Of a DNA stretch of 64,000 bases, positions 24,645 through 31,534 are shown piece by piece. Positions within the stretch are counted from its first letter, which is position 1. Each line of letters starts with the position of its first letter. The stretch covers positions 930,001 to 994,000 of the forward strand of contig NZ_JAKZBV010000001.1 of assembly GCF_022539255.1 (NCBI RefSeq), in the 5' to 3' direction. Source of the stretch: Sinomonas terrae (lineage in GTDB: Bacteria; Actinomycetota; Actinomycetes; Actinomycetales; Micrococcaceae). Below the pieces are notes generated by a model. It saw only the letters and a program-made list of their open reading frames with translations, searched no databases and had not been told where the DNA came from. Position numbers and translations under genes: made by a program.

Positions 24645-25295
24645 ATGAAGTCCGCACGCCTCGTCGCCGTCTGCCGCGTCCGGCAGCTCCTGCCAGATTC
24701 GGGGCCCGTCGGCGTGACGGCGATCGACAAGCGGCCCGTCGAGGGGCCAGTCCGCATCCGTAGGCTCGGCCTCCACGGAGACATCCAGGCCGATCGCGCG
24801 AACCACGGCGGCGAGAACAAGGCGGTCTACGCGTACTCCGAGGATGACGCCGGGCTCTGGGCCAGCGCCCTCGGCCGTGAGATTCCGCCGGGCTACCTGG
24901 GCGAGAACTTCCGCGTGGACGGCCTCACGGCGAGCAACGCCGTCATCGGCGAGCGGTGGCGCTTCCCGGGTGGCACGCTCCTCGAAGTCACGATGCCGCG
25001 CTTCCCATGTGCAACATTCGCCCGGCGCATCGGTCAGGACGGTTGGGTCAAGCGCTTCAAGGAGTCGGGGCTGTCCGGCGCCTACCTGAGGGTCATCACG
25101 CCGGGTGACGTCGAGGCGGGGGAGCAGTTCGGCGTCGAACACGTCCCCGACCACGGCGTGCGCGTGGGGGAGTGGCTCGCGGACCCGACGCCTGAGCGGG
25201 CCGAAGCCCTCCTCGACGCCGAGGCCGAGGGGGCGATCCGTCTCGCCGCCGAGATCCGGCCCTACATCGACCGGGCGCTGGGCCGCGAGGCCTAG
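24645..25295 (+). CDS. MOSC domain protein (YiiM type)
   Basis: A 216-residue MOSC-domain protein, similar to YiiM. The MOSC core is at about 45-170: HGDIQADRANHGGENKAVYAY, GYLGENFRVDGL, and MPRFPCATFARR with the conserved cysteine that in the family handles sulfur from a cysteine desulfurase for the molybdenum cofactor or N-hydroxylated substrates. The ATG at 24645 has TATTCT seven bases upstream and no ribosome site, so it is probably leaderless; an ATG at 24621 is in frame but would include the -10 box. Monocistronic, followed by an unusual inverted-repeat array. Confidence 0.85.
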   Translation: MKSARLVAVCRVRQLLPDSGPVGVTAIDKRPVEGPVRIRRLGLHGDIQADRANHGGENKAVYAYSEDDAGLWASALGREIPPGYLGENFRVDGLTASNAVIGERWRFPGGTLLEVTMPRFPCATFARRIGQDGWVKRFKESGLSGAYLRVITPGDVEAGEQFGVEHVPDHGVRVGEWLADPTPERAEALLDAEAEGAIRLAAEIRPYIDRALGREA

Positions 25296-25366
25296 CCGTT
25301 CCTGGCACAAACGCCCGTCCCCGGGCGGCATGGCCGTCCCTTCCCGGCTTGACCGTTGCTGCCGTG

Positions 25367-25568
25367 ACCGTCCCTGAGCAGCACGACCGTCCCTAACCGG
25401 CATAACCGTCCCCGACCGGTTGCTGCCGTGACCGTCCCTGAGCGGCACGACCGTCCCTGACCGGCATAACGGTTCGGCATGCGGGACGGTCATGTCTTCG
25501 AGGGACGGTCGTGACTTCGAGGGACGGTCGTGCCGCGAGACCGGAAGGCTGCGAGGAACTACCGTCCC
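25367..25568. repeat. Dense array of ACCGTCCC words in both orientations
   Basis: In 202 bases the octamer ACCGTCCC occurs six times forward (25367, 25386, 25405, 25431, 25450, 25561) and three times inverted as GGGACGGT (25483, 25502, 25521). Spacing is mostly 19 bases, with spacers such as TGAGCGGCACG and CCGGCATA. The sequence extends in weaker form back to about 25312. Non-coding, between the MOSC gene and the deaD promoter; forward and inverted copies could fold into long hairpins. Confidence 0.85.
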
Positions 25569-25590
25569 TGTGCCCAAGCTCACGGGCGCT

Positions 25591-25634
25591 GACGTACGAC
25601 GGCGGCAGGGCCGGCGTCGTACGTCCTGTAGGAT
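25591..25634 (+). promoter_or_regulatory. deaD promoter region with an 11-bp inverted repeat
   Basis: GACGTACGACG (25591-25601) and CGTCGTACGTC (25615-25625) form a perfect inverted repeat with a 13-base gap, ending four bases before a likely -10 box TAGGAT (25629-25634). It could be an operator or a terminator for upstream transcription. Confidence 0.6.
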
Positions 25635-25640
25635 AGATGT

Positions 25641-25873
25641 ATCCCCCACTGCGCCGGTATTCCCTCTTCCTGCCCAATTCTTGAGGCAGGAGTAGTGCGT
25701 GTTGGGGCCCGCGAGGCGGGCAGTTTCATAGGGGAGCCGGCTGAAGAAAACGCTGTTGGTGCGCGTGTGGCGCCGAGTGCAGCGAGAAGTCCTGCCACGG
25801 GATTGAGACAGCGCCGGGCTTCGGCATTGACCGACGAGCCAACATTCAGGCTCCCCTACCGGAGGACACCTCT
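25641..25873 (+). ncRNA. Long structured 5' leader of the DEAD-box helicase mRNA (candidate)
   Basis: From a predicted start near 25641 the leader is about 233 bases, far longer than elsewhere in the window, and has no ORF of its own. It can form local stems, for example CCTGCC with GGCAGG near 25669-25690. Cold-shock RNA helicases in many bacteria have long leaders that control them; whether this one is a regulatory RNA is inference. The ribosome site is ACCGGAGGACA before the ATG. Confidence 0.4.
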
Positions 25874-27883
25874 ATGTCTGAAACTCTCGACGTCCCCTTC
25901 TCCACCGAAGAAGAGGCTACCGAGACCCCTACCCCCGAGACCACCACTACCCCCGAGCCGCAGAGCGGCGAGGAGCGCGGGGTGCTCTTTACCGACCTCG
26001 GCATTGACGAGCGCATTCTCACGGCTCTGACCGAGGTCGGCTACGAGAAGCCTTCGCCCATCCAGGCGGCGACCATCCCGCTCCTGCTCGAGGGGCGCGA
26101 CGTCGTCGGCCTCGCCCAGACGGGCACGGGCAAGACCGCGGCGTTCGCCGTGCCGGCGCTCTCGCGCCTCGCCGAGCTCCACGACCAGAACGGCCCCTCC
26201 CGCTCCACCCAGGCGCTTGTCCTCGCGCCGACCCGCGAGCTCGCGCTCCAGGTCGCAGAGGCCTTCACGTCCTACGCGAAGCACCTCGAGGACTTCACGG
26301 TCCTCCCGGTCTACGGCGGTTCCGCCTACGGTCCCCAGCTCGCCGGCCTCCGCCGGGGCGCGCAGGTCGTCGTCGGCACGCCCGGCCGCGTGATCGACCA
26401 CCTCGAGAAGGGCTCGCTGGACCTCTCCGAGCTCCAGTACCTCGTGCTCGACGAGGCCGACGAGATGCTCCGGATGGGCTTCGCGGACGACGTCGAGCGC
26501 ATCTTCCAGGAGACGCCGGAGGGGCGGCAGGTGGCGCTGTTCTCGGCGACCATGCCGTCGCAGATCCGCCGCATGTCGAAGCAGTACCTCAGCAACCCGG
26601 AAGAGGTCACGGTCAAGTCCAAGACCACGACCGGGCAGAACATCCGCCAGCGGTACGTGCAGGTTGTGGGCTCGCACAAGCTGGATGCGCTCACCCGCAT
26701 CCTCGAGGTCGAGGACTTCGACGGCGTCATCGCGTTCGTGCGGACGAAGATGGCCACCGAGGACCTTGCTGACAAGCTCAAGGCGCGCGGCTTCCAGGCT
26801 GCCGCGATCAACGGCGACATCGCCCAGGCCCAGCGCGAGCGCACCGTCGAGGCGCTCCGCGAGGGCAAGATCGACATCCTCGTGGCGACCGACGTCGCGG
26901 CGCGCGGTCTCGACGTGGAGCGCATCAGCCACGTCGTCAACTACGACATCCCGCACGACACCGAGAGCTACGTGCACCGAATCGGCCGCACGGGCCGCGC
27001 CGGCCGCAAGGGCGACGCGATCCTGTTCATGACTCCGCGCGAGAAGTACCTCCTCCGCGCGATCGAGAAGGCCACGCACCAGCCCGTCGAGCAGATGTCG
27101 CTGCCGACGGCGGAGACGGTCAACTCGCTGCGCATGAGCAAGTTCGCCGACCAGATCACGGAGACGCTCGAGTCCGAGGACGTCTCGCTGTTCCGCGACC
27201 TCGTCTCCTCCTACGAGACCGAGCACAACGTGCCCGCAGCGGAGATCGCTGCAGCGCTCGCGGTGATGGTCCAGGGTGACGCCCCGTTCTTCGTGGAGGA
27301 ACTGCCGAGTGTCCCGGAGTTCGCCAAGCGCGGGCGGGATCGGGACGGGCGCGACGGCGGTCGTGGCCAGGGTCGCGGACCGCGCGGCTCCTCCGAGGGC
27401 AGCGCGACCTATCGCATCGCTGTGGGCCGCCGCCAGCGGGTGCAGCCCGGCTCAATCGTCGGTGCACTCGCGAACGAGGGCGGTTTCCACTCGAGCCAGA
27501 TCGGCGGGATCGACATCCGTTCCGACTTCTCGCTCGTCGAGCTCCCCGCGGAGCTCTCGAGCGATCAGTGGCGGGCTCTCTCGAAGACGCGCATCGGCGG
27601 TGAGCTCATCCGGCTCGAGCTCGACAAGGGTGGCCGCCCGGCACGCGACAACGACGACCGGGGCTTCCGGGGCGGTCGGGATCGCGACCGCGGCCCGCGC
27701 GACGGCGACTGGGGCTCCCGCGGTGGGCGCGGGGGCTACGCCCGCGAGCGCCGGGACGACTGGGGTGACCGGCGCGACCGCGGTGACCGTGGAGGCCGTG
27801 AGGGCTTCGCTAGCCGCGGCGGCTTCAGCGGCCGCAGCGGGGGCTCGGGCGGTGCCCGTCGCTTCGGCGGGAGCCGCGGCTAG
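25874..27883 (+). CDS. deaD: DEAD-box ATP-dependent RNA helicase (CsdA/DeaD type)
   Basis: A 669-residue RNA helicase that unwinds structured RNA, typically in ribosome assembly and cold adaptation. Q motif YEKPSPIQ (about 56-63), Walker A AQTGTGKT (about 80), DEAD (about 192), SAT (about 221), and motif VI HRIGRTGRAGR (about 370). A DbpA-like RNA-binding domain spans about 515-585 (YRIAVGRRQRVQPGSIVGAL). The tail from 590 is a disordered RGG-type stretch rich in Gly, Arg and Asp, which binds RNA loosely. The acidic N-terminal extension of about 35 residues is Thr/Glu/Pro-rich. Long leader upstream and twin hairpins downstream. Confidence 0.95.
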   Translation: MSETLDVPFSTEEEATETPTPETTTTPEPQSGEERGVLFTDLGIDERILTALTEVGYEKPSPIQAATIPLLLEGRDVVGLAQTGTGKTAAFAVPALSRLAELHDQNGPSRSTQALVLAPTRELALQVAEAFTSYAKHLEDFTVLPVYGGSAYGPQLAGLRRGAQVVVGTPGRVIDHLEKGSLDLSELQYLVLDEADEMLRMGFADDVERIFQETPEGRQVALFSATMPSQIRRMSKQYLSNPEEVTVKSKTTTGQNIRQRYVQVVGSHKLDALTRILEVEDFDGVIAFVRTKMATEDLADKLKARGFQAAAINGDIAQAQRERTVEALREGKIDILVATDVAARGLDVERISHVVNYDIPHDTESYVHRIGRTGRAGRKGDAILFMTPREKYLLRAIEKATHQPVEQMSLPTAETVNSLRMSKFADQITETLESEDVSLFRDLVSSYETEHNVPAAEIAAALAVMVQGDAPFFVEELPSVPEFAKRGRDRDGRDGGRGQGRGPRGSSEGSATYRIAVGRRQRVQPGSIVGALANEGGFHSSQIGGIDIRSDFSLVELPAELSSDQWRALSKTRIGGELIRLELDKGGRPARDNDDRGFRGGRDRDRGPRDGDWGSRGGRGGYARERRDDWGDRRDRGDRGGREGFASRGGFSGRSGGSGGARRFGGSRG

Positions 27884-27985
27884 CCTGCCGAGTCCTTACT
27901 CTCGTTTAGTTGACTAGTTTGTCACTTCTGGTCACAGCTGATGACAAGACACGTCTCATCGTGTCAAGATAGTCGGGGGTGGGCA

Positions 27986-28013
27986 GCGGAAGCGCGGAGT
28001 CCCGCGCTTCCGC
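27986..28013. terminator. 12-bp perfect hairpin after deaD
   Basis: GCGGAAGCGCGG pairs perfectly with CCGCGCTTCCGC over a four-base loop. Confidence 0.7.
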
Positions 28014-28017
28014 GACC

Positions 28018-28058
28018 GAGGTCCGGCTGCAGCCTGCTGGGGGGTGCAGCCGGACCTC
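28018..28058. terminator. 14-bp perfect hairpin, second of a tandem pair
   Basis: GAGGTCCGGCTGCA (28018-28031) pairs perfectly with TGCAGCCGGACCTC (28045-28058) over a 13-base loop, directly after the first hairpin; followed by GTCGTATCT. Confidence 0.7.
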
Positions 28059-28143
28059 GTCGTATCTGCTCGGCCTCTCTCGCGCCTGCCTGAAGCGGCG
28101 GAGCTGCGCTCTTTGAGCGCCACCGGTCCGGGCCGCTTTCGAT

Positions 28144-28172
28144 TTGTCGGCGGCTCACGGCTCCGGTAAAGT
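28144..28172 (+). promoter_or_regulatory. Promoter of the tRNA-Thr/tRNA-Met unit
   Basis: TTGTCG (28144-28149), 17-base spacer, TAAAGT (28167-28172). The start would be near 28179, five bases before tRNA-Thr. Confidence 0.7.
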
Positions 28173-28183
28173 ATCTGTCTGTT

Positions 28184-28255
28184 GCCCCCCTAGCTCAGTG
28201 GTAGAGCGCCATCTTGGTAAGATGGAGGTCACGGGATCGATTCCCGTGGGGGGCT
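28184..28255 (+). tRNA. tRNA-Thr (anticodon GGT)
   Basis: Acceptor arms GCCCCCC (28184-28190) and GGGGGGC (28248-28254) pair perfectly. The D-arm is GCTCAGTGGTAGAGC, the anticodon stem-loop CCATCTTGGTAAGATGG gives GGT, and GGATCGATTCC is the T-arm centre. 72 bases, no encoded CCA. Four bases before tRNA-Met in the same transcript. Confidence 0.94.
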
Positions 28256-28259
28256 CTCT

Positions 28260-28333
28260 GGCGGTGTAGCTCAGTTGGTTAGAGCGCACGACTCATAATC
28301 GTGAGGTCGGGAGATCGAGCCTCCCCACCGCTA
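28260..28333 (+). tRNA. tRNA-Met (anticodon CAT)
   Basis: Acceptor GGCGGTG (28260-28266) pairs with CACCGCT (28326-28332), the first pair being G-U. The D-arm is GCTCAGTTGGTTAGAGC and the anticodon stem-loop CACGACTCATAATCGTG gives CAT. The paired G1-U72 and the stem sequence point to an elongator tRNA rather than initiator, whose first pair is open and whose anticodon stem has three G-C pairs. 74 bases, no encoded CCA. Confidence 0.92.
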
Positions 28334-28339
28334 CGGCTC

Positions 28340-28363
28340 AAGGCCCCGGGAGACCGGGGCCTT
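28340..28363 (+). terminator. Terminator of the tRNA-Thr/tRNA-Met transcript
   Basis: AAGGCCCCGG and CCGGGGCCTT form a perfect 10-bp stem with a GAGA loop, followed by TGTCGTG. Confidence 0.85.
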
Positions 28364-28421
28364 TGTCGTGTTTCGGGAGTATTCTGGGCGCTCACCAGGG
28401 TGCTCGACTGGCAGGGGGCAC

Positions 28422-29096
28422 ATGCCGCAGGAGACCAGCGGATTCGGCCGCGGAAGGCTCATGGCGTGGGCGGCCCTCGTCATCCTTGCGTGCGTCGTGG
28501 TCGCGGTGGCCGCCGTCCGAAGCGTGCCGGACGACGCCGGGCCGGCATGGCCCTCCTCCGAACCCAAGGTCGTCAGGTTCGCCGCCGTCGGGGACTCGAT
28601 CACCCAAGGCAACAGCCCAAACTTCAGTGTTGGCCTTACCGGGAGCCTCTCGTGGGTGACCTACGCCCGTTCCCCGCTCTACCTCTTCGCCGGCGGCTGG
28701 GCTGCAGGCGGCGCGACGACGGCGCGGATGGCCGCCAACGTCGAGCCCGTCAAGGCCGATGTCCTCGTCATCATCGCGGGCACGAATGATCTCGCCCAAG
28801 GGGTTCCGTTCGCCGTCACGGCGTCCAACATCGAGCGCATCGTCGAGACCGTGGGGGCGCCGCGCGTCGTCGTCTCTGCGATCCCGCCGCGCAACTCGGC
28901 CCAAGCGGAGACGGCCGCGTTCAATGCCTCGCTCAAGGCGTTCGTGCTCGCGCATCAGTGGGAATGGGTCGACGCGCCCGCGGGCGTTCGCGAAGGCGAG
29001 CAGTACGCGGCGGGGATGTCCCTCGACGGGATCCACCCGTCCGAAGCGGGCGCGCAGGCGTTGGGCCGCGCGCTGGACGCTGCGATCTCGCGCTAG
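28422..29096 (+). CDS. SGNH/GDSL-family esterase, membrane-anchored or secreted
   Basis: A 224-residue hydrolase. A hydrophobic helix at about 13-32 (WAALVILACVVVAVAAV) is a signal anchor or signal peptide, so the enzyme acts outside the membrane. The SGNH blocks are clear: catalytic serine in FAAVGDSITQG (about 59), Asn in AGTNDLAQG, and Asp/His in SLDGIHPSEAG near the C-terminus. The substrate is unknown; acyl esters on cell-surface sugars are plausible because the next gene is an acyltransferase of the type that makes them. The ATG at 28422 follows CAGGGGGCAC. The stop codon is the first three bases of a tandem repeat (29094-29180). Confidence 0.85.
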   Translation: MPQETSGFGRGRLMAWAALVILACVVVAVAAVRSVPDDAGPAWPSSEPKVVRFAAVGDSITQGNSPNFSVGLTGSLSWVTYARSPLYLFAGGWAAGGATTARMAANVEPVKADVLVIIAGTNDLAQGVPFAVTASNIERIVETVGAPRVVVSAIPPRNSAQAETAAFNASLKAFVLAHQWEWVDAPAGVREGEQYAAGMSLDGIHPSEAGAQALGRALDAAISR

Positions 29097-29180
29097 ACCG
29101 GGCGTTCTCCTAGACCGGGCGTTCTCCTAGACCGGCCGTTCTCGCTGCATCGTCCGTTCCCGCTAGACTGGGCATTGATG
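29094..29180 (+). repeat. 17-bp tandem array whose last copy carries a promoter -10 box and start codon
   Basis: TAGACCGGGCGTTCTCC at 29094-29110 and 29111-29127, TAGACCGGCCGTTCTCG at 29128-29144, a degenerate fourth copy, then TAGACTGGGCATTGATG at 29164-29180. The first TAG is the stop of the esterase gene; the last copy contains TAGACT (29164-29169) and the ATG (29178) of the acyltransferase gene. Confidence 0.8.
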
Positions 29181-30224
29181 ACCGTTACTCAAACGTTACC
29201 CGCCCAGTCCTCTGCCCAAGGTGTGCGCGCCCCCCGCCTCGGCTACGTTCCGGCACTCGACGGGCTGCGCGCCCTTGCCATTGCGTTGGTTGCGGTCTAC
29301 CACGCCGTCATGCCCGCCCACTTCGGCGGGGCGGGCGGCGTCGACGTCTTCTTCGTGCTCTCGGGCTTCCTCATCACCACGCTGCTCGTGCAGGAGCGGA
29401 AGGCGACCGGCACCGTTTCGTTCCGCCGCTTCTACACCCGGCGCCTGGTCCGCCTCTACCCGCCGCTCCTGCTCATGCTCGCGGTCGTCTTCGTGCCCAT
29501 CGCTGTGACGATGGGGGTGAAGACCGCCCTCAGCGGCTCGGGGCTCTCGTTGTTCTATCTCATGCCGGTGGGTGCCGAGTCCGGCTCGACCATGCTCTCG
29601 CCCTATGAGCACACGTGGTCGCTCGGGGTGGAGGAGTGGTTCTACTTCCTCTGGCCTCCCGCCCTCCTGCTGCTTCTGCGCGGACGACGGCCCTGGGCCG
29701 TCGCAGTCGCTGCGGTCGCGGCGGCGGGACTCGCCGTCGCCGCGTTCATCGCCGAGGCCCAGTCCGCCGAAGTCTCCTTCATCCTGCGTGCGTGTGGGCT
29801 CATGGCGGGCTGCGTCCTCGCCCTTGTGCTTCAGCGCCGGGAGTTCTCGGTGGGGCGATGGGTCGGGCTGGCCGGCCTCGGCTTCCTCGCGCTCAGCGTG
29901 CTGCGCTCCTCCTTCGCACCGTTCTCGACCCTGGACGTCCTGACTGCGGACGTGGGCGCGCTGCTGCTCGTCCTGGGCATCATGCGAGGTCCCCAGAGGC
30001 TCCTTCACGAGGTCCTCTCGGCGCGACCGCTCGCCTCGGTCGGCCGCGTCAGCTACGAGATCTACCTCTGGCACTACCCGGTGCTCTGCATCCTCGGGGT
30101 TCTGAACCATTCCGACTGGCTCGAAGTCGGGTGGATCGCGCTGCCGATCTCGGTGGTGCTCGCCGTCGTCGCCCATCGCCTGACGCAACCGCTCATCGCG
30201 CGGCTCCGCAAGGCGCTGGGCTGA
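29178..30224 (+). CDS. Acyltransferase family 3 membrane protein (OafA/YrhL type)
   Basis: A 348-residue membrane protein with about ten helices. The family signature is at the start: LDGLRALAIALVAVYHA with the catalytic histidine, then GGVDVFFVLSGFLITTLL and RRFYTRRLVRLYPPLLLML. It moves acyl groups, usually acetyl, from the cytoplasm to sugars of surface polymers. The later motif SLGVEEWFYFLWP and the C-terminal SYEIYLWHYPVL are also typical. No C-terminal SGNH domain is fused, but a separate SGNH esterase gene lies directly upstream, so the two may work as a pair. The ATG at 29178 has no ribosome site; TAGACT eight bases upstream suggests a leaderless mRNA. Confidence 0.9.
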   Translation: MTVTQTLPAQSSAQGVRAPRLGYVPALDGLRALAIALVAVYHAVMPAHFGGAGGVDVFFVLSGFLITTLLVQERKATGTVSFRRFYTRRLVRLYPPLLLMLAVVFVPIAVTMGVKTALSGSGLSLFYLMPVGAESGSTMLSPYEHTWSLGVEEWFYFLWPPALLLLLRGRRPWAVAVAAVAAAGLAVAAFIAEAQSAEVSFILRACGLMAGCVLALVLQRREFSVGRWVGLAGLGFLALSVLRSSFAPFSTLDVLTADVGALLLVLGIMRGPQRLLHEVLSARPLASVGRVSYEIYLWHYPVLCILGVLNHSDWLEVGWIALPISVVLAVVAHRLTQPLIARLRKALG

Positions 30225-30238
30225 CTGCCCGCGCCGGG

Positions 30239-31450
30239 CTATCCTGGCAGTGCGATCTCGAGGGAACGCTCGGCCACGTCGTCGAGCGCGCGCCTGACTG
30301 CGCCGAGCGCGACGGCCTCCCCACCGAGGCCTGAGACCTCGATCTCGGCGGGCGTCTCGGTCAGCTCGGGGAGCGCGGCGCGAATCCCCGGCAGGAGCCT
30401 CGCGGCGGCCGGCGCGATCGCCCCGCCCAGCACCACGAGTTCGGGGTTCAGGAGCGTACTGAGCACCGCGACGACACGCGCCATCCGGTCCTCGAGGCGC
30501 CGGAGGACGGCCGCCGCGGCCGGATCGCCGTCGTCGGCCGCTGCGAAGACCGCCTCGGCGGTGACCTCGGCTGGGTTCAGGCCGGCCAACCCCTTGGGCT
30601 GTGCCGCTGCGTCGGCACCCCACTCGCGCGCAAGCTGGGCGATGCCGTGAGGTCCCACCGCGCCGTCGACGAGCCGGAGGAACGCGAGCTCTCCCGCGGC
30701 GCCGTTCCGCCCCCGCAGAAGGCGCCCGGACTCGATGATCCCGCCGCCGAGCCGCTCTCCGGCGAGGAGGACGGCGACGTCGTCAAGGCCCTGCGCCGCG
30801 CCGCGCCATTGCTCGGCGAGGGCGGCGAGGTTCGCGTCGTTCTCCAGCAGCACGTGCCACCCGTGGCGGTCGAACAGTGCAGCCGCGAGCCCGACGTCGA
30901 ACATCTCCCAGAACCCCGAGCCCTCCGCGACGTGCCCGTTGCGGTCCACCGGGGCCGCGACGCCGGCGCCGACGGAGAGGACGTCCCGCGGCCGGCGGCC
31001 GGCGTCCTGGAGTGCCGCGAGGGCCACAGCGCTCACGACGTCGAGGCGCGCCTCGCCCGTCTCAGTTCCGCGGGGGAGCCCTCCGGAAGCGGTCGCGAGG
31101 ATCTCGCCCCGCAGATCGGCGACGAGCGCCGTCGTCTTGTGGGCGCCGATGTCGAGGCCGACGACGACGCCTGCGTCAGCCCGGAAGCCGAACGTCCGCG
31201 GGGGGCGGCCGCGCTGCGGGCCGGCGCGCTCGGGGTCCTGCTCCTCCGCCCAGCCGCGGCGCACGAGGTCCTCGCAGACGGCGATCACGGTCGCACGCGT
31301 GAGGCCGGCCAGCTCGACGAGTTCGGTGACTGTGTAGGGGCCGCCGCCGCGTAGGACGGTGAGCACGGTGCGGGCCGTGACAAAGCGCACGACGTGCGGC
31401 CCGACCTGACCGTTCACTGCTGCCCGACGTGCCGTCTTGACCACCTCCAC
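30239..31450 (-). CDS. ROK family transcriptional regulator
   Basis: A 403-residue NagC/XylR-type repressor. A winged helix-turn-helix at about 25-75 (YTVTELVELAGLTRATVIAVCEDLVRRG) is followed by an actin-like ATPase fold with GLDIGAHKTTALVADLRG (about 98) and ENDANLAALAEQ. The zinc-binding cysteine motif typical of ROK proteins (CxCGxxGC) is missing; the same place reads GPHGIAQLA. It is divergent from a GH13 alpha-glucosidase, and a palindrome between them is a likely operator, so it probably represses that gene until a sugar binds. The start is a GTG at 31450; TATTGT eight bases upstream allows a leaderless mRNA, and a GTG at 31444 is an alternative. Confidence 0.87.
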   Translation of the reverse strand: MEVVKTARRAAVNGQVGPHVVRFVTARTVLTVLRGGGPYTVTELVELAGLTRATVIAVCEDLVRRGWAEEQDPERAGPQRGRPPRTFGFRADAGVVVGLDIGAHKTTALVADLRGEILATASGGLPRGTETGEARLDVVSAVALAALQDAGRRPRDVLSVGAGVAAPVDRNGHVAEGSGFWEMFDVGLAAALFDRHGWHVLLENDANLAALAEQWRGAAQGLDDVAVLLAGERLGGGIIESGRLLRGRNGAAGELAFLRLVDGAVGPHGIAQLAREWGADAAAQPKGLAGLNPAEVTAEAVFAAADDGDPAAAAVLRRLEDRMARVVAVLSTLLNPELVVLGGAIAPAAARLLPGIRAALPELTETPAEIEVSGLGGEAVALGAVRRALDDVAERSLEIALPG

Positions 31451-31481
31451 TCCGGATCACAATAATGGTGACGCGACCTAT

Positions 31482-31496
31482 ATTTAGAGTCTAAAT
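31482..31496. promoter_or_regulatory. Palindromic operator between ROK regulator and alpha-glucosidase
   Basis: ATTTAGA-G-TCTAAAT is a perfect 7+1+7 palindrome in the divergent promoter region. ROK repressors bind AT-rich palindromes of this kind. It lies 39 bases before the glucosidase GTG and 32 bases before the regulator start, so it could control both. Confidence 0.75.
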
Positions 31497-31534
31497 TATT
31501 CTTTCCATCCTCGTCCTCACCTCAAGGAGACACG

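Larger units (their letters stand above)
27884..28183. other. Intergenic region between deaD and tRNA-Thr
   Basis: 300 bases without a gene. An AT-richer segment (about 27900-27970) holds short inverted repeats (TTGTCA with TGACAA, GACACG with CGTGTC), then two strong hairpins (27986-28013 and 28018-28058) and the tRNA-Thr promoter (28144-28172). A small RNA ending at the hairpins is possible but not shown. Confidence 0.5.

Noticed and set aside
25367..25568. A CRISPR array
   Set aside because: The repeated word is only eight bases, occurs in both orientations, the spacers share sequence with each other, and no cas genes are near.
27884..28058. A defined small RNA after deaD
   Set aside because: Strong hairpins are present, but no convincing promoter with correct spacing was found, so they are listed only as terminators.
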